Below, in pieces: positions 51,927 to 63,403 of a stretch of DNA of 64,000 bases; position 1 is the stretch's first letter; the number at the start of each line of letters is the position of its first letter. Location of the stretch: the NCBI GenBank assembly GCA_028554645.1, contig JAQOOI010000022.1, positions 1,178,001-1,242,000 on the forward strand. The letters run 5' to 3'. Origin of the DNA: Omphalotus guepiniiformis (Eukaryota > Basidiomycota > Agaricomycetes > Agaricales > Omphalotaceae). A model generated the notes under the pieces. It ran no database searches and was not told where the DNA came from. It was given only the letters and a program-made list of their open reading frames with translations. The position numbers were made by a program, and so were the translations under genes.

Positions 51927-53111
51927 TGATGGTAGGGACGCTTTGAACATGCCAAGGATCACCCCTAAAAATATTTGAAGGAGACTTCCATCTGATATGC
52001 ATGGGTCCATTCAGTGGTGAAGGGTTGGCATATCAATGCGAACTCACGTTGGCCTATCGCCGACATAAACAATCAACGCAGAGGGAGAGTCTGATGCAGA
52101 AAATGTCTGCTCGACGAGACTCTCAATAGCTCGGCAATCCTGGTGTGATAATGAGACCGCCGTTGGCAACATATGGAATCAAGCAAAGATCCAAACATAC
52201 AGGACACCATAATCTTCCGTCAACAACTGATGAATAAAAGATGAGATAGCTTTGCGAAACGTCTTTGAGAGACTGGGGAGTCACAGATGGGTCAGAAATG
52301 TGAAGAGGCATTGCTGAAACGTGAGAAGTGAACAATCAGTCTGCTTAACCCCGCGGCCCGCCGCACCAGGATGCGTTGAGCGACCTTGCGCGAGAATTGC
52401 TTCATCTTTGAATGGCTAGATATCAATCATATTCAATGCTTGATTGAACATTCAAGCATTGCTCAAGGTAATCTAGCCATTCAAAATGAACAATACAATA
52501 TGTGCTCAGCGCTCAACGCATTTTGTGCATCGGGCCGCGGGGTTAAGCAGACAGGTAATTTAATTTAAACGCCGGTCGCTAGCATACTAAGTACATACTA
52601 AGGGGAGACAAAATATGAATTATGATGAACATTCATTCAGCGTCATTCCAATTTCCCGTTGGCATCCTCGACCAAGATTCGGTTGGAAGCAATTAACTCG
52701 GTATTAACTTTCCAACATCTCTCTAATGTCCGTTGTCATGTTCATATTGAATAAATCTGCCAACTTCCTTGATCTCTGATGGTCTGATATGAAACCATAC
52801 AATCTGCGCTTCTCAAAAGTCCGTGTTACTACTTGCAGTGTAACAGAGTACAGTCAACGCAGTAGCTACATGGTGAGGAACGACTAGGAATCGACCCGTG
52901 AACCTATCGCCCAAACAGAAAAGGACTACGCTTGAAGAACGTATTAAGCACCAGATAATTTTAAATAGCAGCAAGAAATCAAGAAATGGTATAGGTCAGT
53001 CCATGGTGTTGTATATATACGATGGGTCCATGCTATGCGCAAAATTTCTACAGAAACACGTGAAGAGAACGTTACTGCATCAACTGAAGTTTGAGTGAAA
53101 CCAATGTCCGT
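51927..53111. other. 1.2-kb spacer carrying a MITE-like element
   Basis: Apart from the foldback element at 52,339-52,552, this spacer shows only short open frames with no domain or splicing support. It is the shared 3' region of two converging genes, so a strong promoter is not expected. Confidence 0.4.
52339..52552. mobile_element. MITE-like foldback element with 22-bp perfect terminal inverted repeats
   Basis: The two ends are inverted copies: 22 bases beginning GTCTGCTTAACCCCGCGGCC match exactly, and the match resumes at ATGCGTTGAGCG and again at TTTGAATGGCTAGAT. Nearly the whole 214-base segment can fold back on itself. It has no coding capacity. These are the features of a miniature inverted-repeat transposable element. 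I could not see a target-site duplication, so the family and exact borders are open. Confidence 0.8.
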
Positions 53112-54856
53112 TTAGCAACTTCCAGAAGAGCATCCACTGGAAGAACTAGAGTTGGATGCAGCATTCGAACCACCGCACGAGGAGCCAGAGCAGCCACTTG
53201 AGCTCTTGGAAGAAGAACCGCACGACGAACCCGTGCAGCTGCTTGAGCTCTTTGAAGATGAACCACAAGACGAACCAGAGCAGCTGTTAGAGGATGACGA
53301 TGAACCACAGGACGAGCCCGAGCAGCTAGCCGCGCTCGTAGCAGCCGCGTAAGCCGTTGTCGACGTTGTATATGAAGCCACAGAAGCATATGTGTTCATG
53401 GTGTTGCTGTTACCAGACATCATACCCCAGCTCGATTTGCACTTGCCAAGACAGTCGACGAGACCGGTGTTGTATACTTGCTGTGTTTCCGTGGCGGTTT
53501 CCGTCTGAGTTTGAGTAGCGGTCGCCGTCGCAGTCGAAAGCTGGGTAATAGTTGACAACAAGGTCATCTCGTCGGTCATGGTCTGCGTGACAGTGTTCAT
53601 CACGGTCTTGGTCTAAGATGCCGACACTCAGCAAATGAATGAAGGAAGGAGCAATGAAAAACATACGTTGTCGATGATGCTGGTCTGGACATAGACAGAA
53701 ACGTACGTCGTCGGTTGAATGACAGTGCTGATTTCCGTCATGGTAACTCTGTCAGTCTCAGTCTGGGTCATGATCTGAGTCTGAATGGAAGTGAGCTTGT
53801 CGGTGACAGTGGCCGTCACGGATTCAACCTGGGTCAAAGTCTACAGAAAACGCGCTTTAAGTGAGGGCTTCTCATAGGTATGCTAGGAAAGACGTACGTT
53901 ATCGATGACCTTGGTAGTTTCGTACACCTTGGTGTAAGTCGTCGGCTGGATAATGGTGCTCAGCTGAGTCATGGTGACGAAATCAGTCTCCGTCTGCTTG
54001 AGAGTCTCGGTAGCAGTGTTGGTCTGTGTGGCGGTCTTTGTGTAGATGTTGGTCTGCGTCATGGTCTCGGTAGCAGTGAGAGTGTGTTCCTCAATGGAAG
54101 TTTTGTCGATTATCTCTGTAGAGACCCAAACGCGCGTAGTCGGAACAACTTCGACAGAAGTGTAAATCTGAGTCTGGGTGAGCACTTGGGTGTCGGTCAT
54201 GAACTGGGTCATGGTCTCGGTCATGGTGACGGTTGTGGGCACAACCTGAGTGTACACCTGAAAAGCCAATAAGATCGGAAATACGAAACAGACTAAGGTG
54301 AAACGTACCTGGGTTACAGTAGCATGCTCTGTCATTGTGGAGGTCATTGTCTCTGTGACCGTCGACACACTGTTGTAGCAGTCGTTATTGTAACCGTAGT
54401 TGCTGCCCTGATTGATAGAAGATTAACATTTGGTGCAAGCTCAAATTGTAACGCGACTCACTTGATGATAATCGTCGCGTAACATCCCGAGAACTGAGTG
54501 TTATACTGTAAAAGTAACAAGTCAGATTCAGACCAAGCAAGAAGTAAAAAAGAACAGTAAGTATAACGCACCCAAGACTCGGCGGAACAAGAACCATCGG
54601 ACTGTTTAGAGTAACCATAACCACAAGCCAGACTTTTATATCCACCGCTCGAGTACGAAGAATAAGGCATCATCTGGTAAAAGTTGGCAGAAGACGCGGG
54701 AGCAGAAGTAATTTCCGAAGGCGCGGCAGAGGTAGCCGATGCTTGTGTGGCAGCCGGGGAGTAGGCTGTAAGAGCAGGTGCGGAAGACATCCCGATTACG
54801 GACACCTGGGCAGCAGCGATGCTGACAAGAGAAAGACCAAAGATTGCTGACTTCAT
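53112..54856 (-). CDS. Secreted, repetitive Ser/Thr/Cys-rich cell-surface protein
   Basis: Begins MKSAIFGLSLVSIAAAQVSV, a clear signal peptide with AQ cleavage-like context. A short Cys-containing region follows (SLACGYGYSKQSDGSCSAES). Then come repeats of about 50-60 residues rich in T-x-T-x and TMT words, for example VSTVTETMTSTMTEHATVTQ, QPTTYTKVYETTKVIDN, QPTTYVSVYVQTSIIDN and VVPTTRVWVSTEIIDK. Several units end in IIDN/VIDN exactly at an intron. The C-terminus is a run of CSGSSCGSSS-type units ending SSGC-SSGSC. No hydrophobic GPI tail is visible. Likely heavily O-glycosylated; an adhesin-, wall- or mucin-like role is inference. The upstream DNA is strongly pyrimidine-rich, as in highly expressed fungal genes. 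Confidence 0.8.
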
Positions 54857-55368
54857 GATTAAAGAGAGTGTGGCTGCTTAAGTGCTATTGAACGAAATTC
54901 AAGGGTAGAAGTCGAAAACGAATAAGCGGTCTACGCTGCGTGAACTGTCTTGCAGTGAAGGCGTTGGTGGTGCGGCTAGCCAAAGGAAGCGGCAAGCGCT
55001 CTTTGGAGAACATTGAGTCGGGATCGAAGAGCGATAAACATGATACATACCGCAAAAGAAAAACGAAAAAAAAGCGGGAAGGGAAGGAAGAAAACGAAAG
55101 AACGAAAGGTGGGAGAAAGGGTGAAGTACATTTGATGATGAGGGGTATTTGAAGGAAAACGGGAAATGACAGGTTACTACGCCCAAGGCAAAACACGGCA
55201 TCAAATTTCTCACGGGTGGACATCTCGGTGTCTCCAGGGTCTGCACATGCATTTCCCTTCCTTTGGTTCAGGCTCGGCATTTGATTGGCCATGGAATGAA
55301 ATAACCAATCATATTCAACACACACTGCCTCCCGATATAATATCTCTCTACAAATATCCAATTATCTA
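54857..55368. promoter_or_regulatory. Pyrimidine-rich promoter region of the surface-protein gene
   Basis: On the minus strand, bases 55,050-55,130 are long CT tracts (for example CTTTCGTTCTTTCGTTTTCT), a common feature of strong fungal promoters. Two CCAAT-like ATTGG/CCAAT words lie near 55,283-55,310 (GATTGGCCATGG, AACCAATCATATTC). The distal end also holds the 3' region of the carrier gene. Confidence 0.45.
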
Positions 55369-58300
55369 TTACTGATTTCTCGCGTACAGTCTCGGTGACG
55401 TTAGAGATAGATGTTCACCGGCGGCCCGTCGTCCAAACTCTCCATGCACATCCAGTAGAATCTTGAGCGCATTCCGTGCTCGAATCTGCGACATCTCGTC
55501 CGGTCGTGACGTTAGTGCAGTCTGTACCAGGCGTGGCTTCTCCTGCCAGGGATACTGCATCAAAATAAGAACCATCAGATCATGAACGCCTGCGTGAAAC
55601 ACTCGTAAACTTACCGGTAACTTTATTTAGTGACAAGGTGAACAGAGTGAGTATACATCGTACACAGCTTTCTGATCTGCTTACCAGTTTCTTCAGTTGC
55701 TCATATGCAAGAAGAGTAAAACCAAATTGGGGACTGCTCCTCAGCACTCGCGCAGGTCCACCTTTGAATAGCGCTCGGAAACCCTCTTCCCGATCTGGGA
55801 AATCGAACATTTCAGAAATCTTCCATGCAATCAAGTTATCAATAGCTCACAGATCTTCACAAAGGCATCGCGAAGGCCCTTGTAATGTGTTTGCCCTTTA
55901 CGTGCTTCAACTTGCAGGCGTGTCTTAACAACATCTTCGATACTATCATCAGCGCCCACCGTTCAACCAGGATCAATAGAAGTCTTACCAGCAGGGGTTG
56001 TAAAGTACGCAGCTGGCATACCACTGCACAATTCATCAGTCAATGTCAGTTTGATCGACTCGTATCAATTATGCTATGCAGACTCACGCGATACCAGCAG
56101 CCGCAAGTGTTTCCAAGAACGACAATTGTTTCCCATTGTAGCCCTCGCGAAAGACGTCGGACTTCAGATGCCCGTATGCGGGGAAGTAGATCGCCGAGAA
56201 CGGTATATCGCGCAGCAAGCATGCGCTTGCGCCTTTGTATAGTCCCACGATACCCAGCTGCCGAACGATATGAACGGCTCCTCTAGGTACCGCTCCCTCG
56301 CCCTTTGCCGCCTCACCTTGTACTTGAAGCCGAATTTTCCTGTTGTAAATCAATAAATTGACTGACTCAGAACCCTAAAACAGAAGCGATCATACACAAT
56401 CTCCAGCGGGTTGGTGAAAATCTAAGCGGCGAATGTTACAATCAGCATATGAAAGCACAATTGATGAGCCCAACGTACAACTTGACATCCACCAGCTGCA
56501 CCACCAGCGACCAGTTCCCATCCAAGTTTGATGCGACCAGTCTCTGGATCCATCGACCTGCCACGGATTATGTCATTAACTGTCAGCTTGATCGCTTTCT
56601 CTGGTGCCACACCCTTTAAGAGAGGTACTTAGAGATGTAGGAATCAGCTTTATCTCATTCACCCACAATTAGTTGAGGCCCAAGCCCGCGATAGAATCCC
56701 AAGAATCCTTCGTTCAGCAAGATTTTCCGCGCGCAATCTATACTATTCTTATACAAAATTTGGCCGACGACCGTGCTTCTCTGGTTTTGCATGCTATAAT
56801 TTGTTGCTTCTTAGTGGTCATTTGTGCTAAAAACAAGATAGGGACATACCGGGTCTGTTAAAAGTGTGTGATACATTTAATTACCAGAGATAAAAGCTCA
56901 AAGGACTTGAAAACAAACCTTGACTATACAAGTGTAAGTTCTCTATCTCATAATACACAGCGAGACTTATCACTCACCCATATCAATAGGATACACGATG
57001 GTTGCACCAAATGCACCAGCGATACCTACCCAGCTTTGAATAAAACCCTTCAATCTACTCATTCCGTGACTCACCGCCTTGAACAAAGTTGTAGGATGAA
57101 TGGAAGAACGAGTTCAGGAATGAAGTCGAAGGCTGCGCCTTCGCCTCAACCTCTTCATGGGGAGCCCTCCATCGTGGGTCGAGAAGTTGGGCAAAATCAA
57201 TCAGTGCTAGACGCTGTGCCCCGTTGCCACGACCAGCAAAGTGAAAGACGATAGAGGCCTCCATAGGAGTGAATAGCGAATACCGGGAACTGGAAGAGGC
57301 GTAATCAAGAAAGTCCGATTGACTGATACGTCCGTCCTTGCTTTTGGATATAGCTTCGCGAATGATTCTGGAAAAAGAGGTCCAGTTGGCGGGTTGGGTA
57401 AAAACATACGAAGCATCACTTACCGCTCCACCATGTCCATCTCTGCAAGCATCGGGATGAGCGATGGCGAGCAGAATATGAAGCTGAATGCTTGCCTCTG
57501 ATGACATTGTGGAACGCAATAACTTCAGAATACGATATACGCTGACCAGGCGTTAATGTGCAAAGAGTGGGTAGTCTATCAATCACGGCGTCCGACAGTT
57601 TATGTCCTGCAATTTCCTGTTAAAGAAAATTGAGAATGTGTAACAACGTAATGATATGGATATGGACATACTAGTATTATGCGTTTGAATTCCTCAGGCA
57701 GAATGAAGCCGTCCTGGTCCTTGTCTAAGTATCGGAAAGCCTGTCGGAGACGTTCGCCTTGAAGTCCCTTCATTAATTGAGTAAACTCATTGTCTGTTAC
57801 ACCCCCAAAGTCAACAACGTGCACAAGAGCATAAATTACGACTTGCATCCTAGAACGTGTGCGCCATTCTTCTTGCCGAGGTATAATTTAACCCAATCAC
57901 TGCGCCGGAGGGCCTCATGAGAGTTGCACTGCAAACAGGGTGCCTCCAACATACCAGTCAAAATCAAAAGGAATTGCATCTTGTCCAACATTAGCGGTGA
58001 AGACATTCTTAAATTCGTCATAAGAAATGAATCCGGAATGGTCTCTATAGAATATGTTAATTATGGTATACGCGACAATCGAGATAGGTCTACGCACACG
58101 TCGAAATACAGGAATGCCATCCAATAGTCAGCATCAGGGCGCTTCAAAAGAGTTTCGAACACGGTGAAGTCCTCCCATGACACTAGTCCGCGTTTTGAAG
58201 TGTCCGCTACACGAAACAAAATAGCGAATTGTGCCCTGCCAATTTTGGACAAGTCGCCCACTGGTGCAATGGCGTTCACAAAGCTCTCTGCATCTAGATA

Positions 58301-58537
58301 TCTGTTGCAGTGAAGCGGAACGTCAGACCAAACGCGAGATAGATAAAGCTAATGAGCACCGTATTTCTCGCCATTGATAACCCTCGCATTAGCATCGAAA
58401 GTTCGCCGCCATCGCTTGAGCTCTGACTCCGGGACACTGACAGCAGAACGAACCGATTTGAGAGCGGAAGCCGTTAAAGACGACGACTTGTCCGAGTCAC
58501 AGTGTACAGTAGGAATTATCGACGACATGTAGCCCAT
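55369..58537 (-). CDS. Mitochondrial aspartate/glutamate carrier with EF-hand domain (Agc1/aralar-like)
   Basis: About 700 residues in two halves. The N-terminal half holds EF-hands: [13 protein letters not shown] (degenerate), [13 protein letters not shown] and [13 protein letters not shown] (both with full calcium ligands). The C-terminal half is a six-helix SLC25 carrier with three repeats: [36 protein letters not shown] and [20 protein letters not shown], each holding P-x-D/E-x-x-K/R. The start is [14 protein letters not shown] or the Met three residues later. More than a dozen short introns are present. The human and Aspergillus relatives exchange aspartate for glutamate across the inner membrane, in the malate-aspartate shuttle. 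Calcium control is expected but not proven for this fungus. Confidence 0.9.
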
Positions 58538-58779
58538 TCCGTAGATAGAGGTCTAATGGTCTAAGGGGGTATCCGGGGAGGAAAGAGTGAAAAGCTGCAG
58601 GTAGAAGTGGAGACGGGAGTAAGGGGGGGCTGTCAAAATTTCGTCCCCGTGCGGGGAAATGGATTACATCAGCAATTGGGGGCCGTATCCTCCCGCACAA
58701 TTCGAAATTTGCGGGATTAAAACGGTCCAAAAACATTCTCCCAGTTCACGCAGGGTAGTATGTACGACAAAGTAAGTGC

Positions 58780-60615
58780 TCAGTGTATTTCGCCTGCAAC
58801 TTCTGACGGAAGTCTGAAACTAATACAATACATTTCTTTGTTCGGAGCTACGGACCGCACCTTCCTTACAATGACTTCACTTTCTAGGGCATGTCCTAGC
58901 TTCTCTTCCACTCTCTGCTAAATATGTCAGCAGGTGCGAAGCAATGTCCTTGAATAGCATCTCACCTGCTTGATGTCTATCTCAGCCTTCTCTAGCTCGA
59001 GTTCCCTGGTAAAACAGTGGCAGTGTATCATGGGCATCTTGTTTTGGTAGATTTCTCTAAGTGCTTGAGTAGGTAGAACGCCCCGGAACGCATCCAGGAA
59101 CAGAATTGCACTATCCGGGAGATTCATTACAAAATGATCTATCCTTCGTCTTGAGGTCAGATGATCACCAGACGTCGCTGGTATCACAGGACCGTCCTTC
59201 GTCACTTGTTTCTGGAGTTTGCGCAACGCTGTCTTACTCGGCTTGGGTCCAGTGTACGCGTGGAATGGATTGTCGTATAGACGCTGAAAAACTTCACGAA
59301 TGAAAGCCCGGCCATCTTCACAAAACGCTCTAACGTCAGTTGAGGCCTAATTGCAGTGAGTCTTCAAAAACGAATCCAAACGGAGGAATGAACTCCTACA
59401 TCATTATCTGCGATATTCCGACACAGATACTTGTAGCTTTCAGGATTCAAGTCATTGGCCATGACGGCACATCCTCTCTTGGAAGCTGGTAGTGCAAACG
59501 GCCCTACTCCGGCAAACACGTCCGCAAGAACCTCACCCGGTTGAAGCATCTGTACGATACGCTCATGCTCTGTATGAAGCCGAGAGTTCCAGTACACTCG
59601 AGAAAAGTCAAAGGTGAAGCGACAATCAGACTCGTGCTGCAAGGCAAATGGTCAGCCGTGCACAGTGAAGATTGAATAACGTTCCCAACATGTTCGACAA
59701 TAAAATCCGGTTCGCCTGCAATCACTTCCATGTCAAACACTCGGAACTGAGTGTCAATACTGTCTAACTTATTGACAACAGTCTTGATGGTTTTGTTTTT
59801 CTGAATCATCATCAATCAGTCTGTGGATGGTCTAGAACCTTAAGAGGCTTACATCGAGGAAAAGCTGCCCAATTGCTTGTTTGTAGGGTAAATACTCATC
59901 GTTGAGATTTACATGTGCTGTAAAAAGGTGGAAGGTCAGAGAAACTCGAGGTCAAGATAAAATTGCGCACCGATATGTCCTGTCGCCGCAAAACCGACAG
60001 GTGCGCCCTCTCGCAATGGCTTTGGCAATATCGCCTGCAATATCTCGCCTAAGTTGCCATCAGTATTTTGGGGCGGACAAGGGCATGAGGCTATGTAACT
60101 CGCTGTCCAGTGATCATAATTCAGTGTCAGAGTATAGTTGACGAATCCATTAGATGATTGATTGAGCAAGTCCAACGCGTCCGAGGAGAGTTCAGCTGGC
60201 TTGCGGTTCATTCAATGACATACTCGCGCAGACAAAAGGGATATCTACCTGGTTCAGAGACGCCTAATAAAATGAGCCTATCGCCGTCGGGGGCAGAAGG
60301 ATCGCGAACAACAGGCTTCACTTTTGGAAGACCAACCAAGAATCTAGAAAACCATGAGAAAAGGTGATAAGACTGTGAGATTGATGAGAAAGGTAACGAC
60401 CTTCGAGTGATCTCCGAGTTTAAGAGTGTTGCTGTTCTGGAAGGAGGAACACGAACGGCTAAGATGGGTATAGATTTTTGAAAAGCAGATTTGTCGAGAG
60501 GATGTAGAGGACCATGGTATTCAGGAGGGGTAACGTCAAGTAGAGATTGTGAATGACTCTCTTGAGACATATTTGGGAGAATGCGGCGGATAGAGGAACA
60601 GAGTCGTCGAAGCAT
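58780..60615 (-). CDS. TRM5: tRNA (guanine-37-N1)-methyltransferase Trm5
   Basis: SAM-dependent enzyme that makes m1G37 next to the anticodon and prevents frameshifting. The start [15 protein letters not shown] is a basic, mitochondrial-type leader; a second Met (NMSQESH) 16 residues on could start the nuclear/cytosolic form. The middle shows [20 protein letters not shown] (after splicing) and [20 protein letters not shown]. The SAM site is [19 protein letters not shown] and [33 protein letters not shown] carries the catalytic N-x-P-x motif. The C-terminus reads HCHCFTR and [20 protein letters not shown]. Eight or so short introns are present. Dual targeting is inferred from the leader and matches known yeast Trm5. 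Confidence 0.93.
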
Positions 60616-60972
60616 GAACCAATCAGAAAAAAGGGCAGAGATTTACATATTCTGAGATATCACGTAATCATGCTTACGATAACACGTGGAAAGCCCTCTG
60701 ACACCCCTATATAATATACTATATATCTAGATTGGTGATCATACAATCAACGTCCAACTTGGGAATTCACCATTCCTAGCGCTGATCGCTGAACTCAGGT
60801 AAGTCTTCAATATGTTTTCTCTTCATGTTGGATTCGGGTGTTGTCAAGCAGATATCTTCATGTCTTGGCCATTTTCAGGAGGCAGTGATTCCTCTATCAT
60901 TCCCGAGAGACCGCCATATGCACTTTTGTTCTTTCATCTACGCTCATCATAGTATCACAGTCCTCTATCTTC
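60616..60972. promoter_or_regulatory. Divergent promoter of TRM5 and TatD-family genes
   Basis: 357 bases between divergent starts. A TATA-like run (ATATAATATACTATATATC) lies at about 60,710-60,728. CACGTGG occurs near 60,684, an E-box-like site for bHLH factors. No open frame with support. Confidence 0.45.
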
Positions 60973-62168
60973 ATGTCTGGACCAAGACCACTGCCTTCAA
61001 TAGACGTATTGCAGCGTATCGTGGATGTGCATTGTCATCCTACAGATACATCACCCATTACCTCAGAATCGATGGAGAAACTTGCCATAACTATCTGTGC
61101 AATGAGCTCTAGGAAATCTGATCAAGGCCTTGTCAGCAATCTGGCATCCTCTTACCCAGAAAAAGTGATACCTTGCTTCGGTTAGCGAGCTATATCCTCG
61201 TTCCCTCTCGTTACCTCTCTGCCTTGTGGCTTATGCTGCGTGCTCAGGATATCACCCATGGTTCTCGCACCTCATATCACTCGAGCCTGGCATTCGGAAG
61301 CAGGATCATTTTAGGAGCCTTTTCAAGGCATCTAGTCCGGAAGACGATGAGATGTTGAATACCTTGATTATGAGCTTGCCAGAACCGACACCATTGCACG
61401 ACGTCCTGTCCGAAATTCGCCGAAATCTGGAAGCTTTTCCCAACGCGATGCTTGGTGAGATCGGCCTGGATAGGTCATTCCGTATACCCTTTGATTATTT
61501 GGCGTCTCCTCGCGTTTTGACGCCTTTTACTGTCCCAATCGAACACCAGCTTGCGATTCTACAACCTCAACTTGACCTCGCCGTGGAACTAGGCCGGAAT
61601 GTCAGTCTGCATAGTGTAAAGGCACACCAGGTGACCCTCGACGTTTTAGCCAATTTACAACGTAAACACGGGGCCAAATGGAAAAGAGTCTGCCTGGCCA
61701 TGCATAGTTGCGGATTTAGCCCTCAAATGTGGAGTGATATTCAGGTTATATCTCTTCTCTGCAACGAAATTCTTGATGCTCATGGTCATTGTCGTGCAGA
61801 AGAAGTATCCGAACGTCTATCTTTCACTTTCAACAGTCATAAATGCTCGTTCGCCCAATCACTTGTCCTTGATCAAAGTCTGCGACCCCAATCGAATATT
61901 GGTCGAGTCGGACTACAACGATGTTGAAATGTGCGCGGAAAGGACTTGGGACATGGTCCTGACAATTGCTGAAGTGAAAGGCTGGAAGGTGGAGAGTAAA
62001 TGGACTGAGGAAGAGGACGAATCAGAATGGGGAGTGGTTCGTAAACTCCAAGAGAATTGGCAAAAATTCAAGGCAGGTCAGGACGAGAACTCCGAGAGGA
62101 GTCGCAAAGGGCACAAAAATCATCAGCAAACAGACTGGGACAGCGACTCCGAATATGAAGTTGTATAG
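60973..62168 (+). CDS. TatD-family metal-dependent hydrolase (Scn1/Cut9-interacting type)
   Basis: A TIM-barrel amidohydrolase-like nuclease of about 360 residues. The start MSGPRPLPSIDVLQRI leads to VDVHCHPTD, the HxH metal site. CFG joined by an intron to YHPWFSHLISLEPG follows. AMLGEIGLDRSFRIPF has the bridging Glu. VSLHSVKAHQVTLDVL and CLAMHSCGFSPQMW carry the two further His. RILVESDYNDVEMC holds the last Asp. The C-terminus is acidic and charged (KWTEEEDESEWG ... DSDSEYEVV). All metal ligands are present. The long form with GEIGLDRSFRIPF is that of fission-yeast Scn1, which binds the APC/C subunit Cut9. Function as a nuclease is by family analogy. Confidence 0.9.
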
Positions 62169-62286
62169 GATACCAAATGAGAAGATACAGTCCGTCGACA
62201 TTGGGGTAAATACTATAGCTTGCATGTCCCAAGCTCTACAAGCACCCAGTTGGACTCATTTCGTGAAAGCCCAACGTCCTTCCATC

Positions 62287-63219
62287 TTACCATATGTATG
62301 ATAGAATGAGAATTATACAGATTCCGATGACGACACCCAGAATAATCGAATCCCGCCGTCGCCTCGATTTGATCATTGAGACCACATTATTGATCCCTGG
62401 CATAGTACCTGAACAGAATAATTAAGATCTGACATTGGCGAAGGAAGCACTAAGTGCCGCACTCACTTAATACACTGGACATACGGGCGTTGATACCGGA
62501 CAAGGAAGAGCGTTGTCGAGAGAATTCGGCGCGCGTCTCATAAGCTTGAGCTAGAAACATATGAGACATGAAACAACTGGCTTTCAATACCAGGTTCACA
62601 TACGCTAGTATATCATCCGTCATTCGATGTGAACTATCAATCCGTCCCCTTTCCGCCAGCAATGAATCGGCGGCTGACGACTTGTATGCACTGGGTCATT
62701 TCAGAATAATGATATCCTGTCTAAAGAATCTGGCGTACTCGATGTCGTTCCTTACTCCGCTCAAAAGGTTTACTTGATCCAGTGCGTTCTGGGCACTAGC
62801 CTAACGAAAAAGTTGGAGGAAGACTGCAGATAGATAAGCGCATTTTACAAGTACCTTTGTCCTCTTCAGTTCTCGAGTGCTGTCTTGTAGCAATTCCCGA
62901 TGTCGTTGTATTGCACGAAGCATGGAAGGCGACAAGGTCTCCGGGTCCAAAGCAGACATTTGTTGATTCGTTTCCTCTAGCTAAACAGCTGGGTAAGGGT
63001 AAATGCTGAGGCCCGCTGAGCAGAGCGTGCGCGCACCTTCTCGAGCAATTCATCCGCTTCCAGTTCGAGGTCCTTCCATCTTTCTCTGGAGCCAGATGCC
63101 TCCACGTCTTCAGTAGGTCTTGCGATAGTAGAGACAAGTTGCGAGTATGAAGTCAACTTGGTGTCAAATAAGTTTTCCAGTGTCCTGCACTGACGGTGAA
63201 GTTGTTCGTAACTGGACAT
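62287..63219 (-). CDS. GOS1: Golgi Qb-SNARE Gos1 (GOS28 family)
   Basis: The start MSSYEQLHRQCRTLENLFDT and KLTSYSQLVSTIARP match the GOS28 N-terminal helical bundle. ELEADELLEKLEETNQQMSA and SMLRAIQRHRELLQDSTREL follow. The SNARE coil includes AYETRAEFSRQRSSLSGINA and RMSSVLSTMPGINNVVSMIK, and the zero-layer Gln can be placed at QRSSL. A C-terminal membrane anchor ends the protein: DSIILGVVIGICIILILSYI and W. Some four short introns are present. It mediates intra-Golgi and ER-Golgi fusion. Converges on the TatD gene, with 118 bases between stops. Confidence 0.92.
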
Positions 63220-63403
63220 GATGAAGTTGGAAGTTGCCCTTGAGTTTGCCGTTCAATAACATCCATCATGCCGAAGCCCGATGACCGATTAATTGCCTTT
63301 TTCAGATTGTCGGCCCCGATCGCGATTTCTTTCTTCTCGCAAATGAACTAATGATTCAGATTCTGATTCATATTCGACGACATACATTGAGCAGAATGTC
63401 TAA

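Noticed and set aside
52339..52552. Inverted repeat read as a transcription terminator
   Set aside because: Far too long, with GC-rich perfect ends and inner inverted blocks; a foldback transposable element fits better.
53152..53352. Acidic, repetitive open frame on the plus strand (EEPHDEPVQLLE repeats)
   Set aside because: It is the reverse-strand shadow of the CSGSSCGSSS repeat region of the surface protein.
54885..55361. 158-codon open frame on the minus strand upstream of the surface-protein gene
   Set aside because: Composition is that of a CT-rich promoter (runs of Phe, Ser, Leu, Pro), with no domain; it overlaps the expected promoter.
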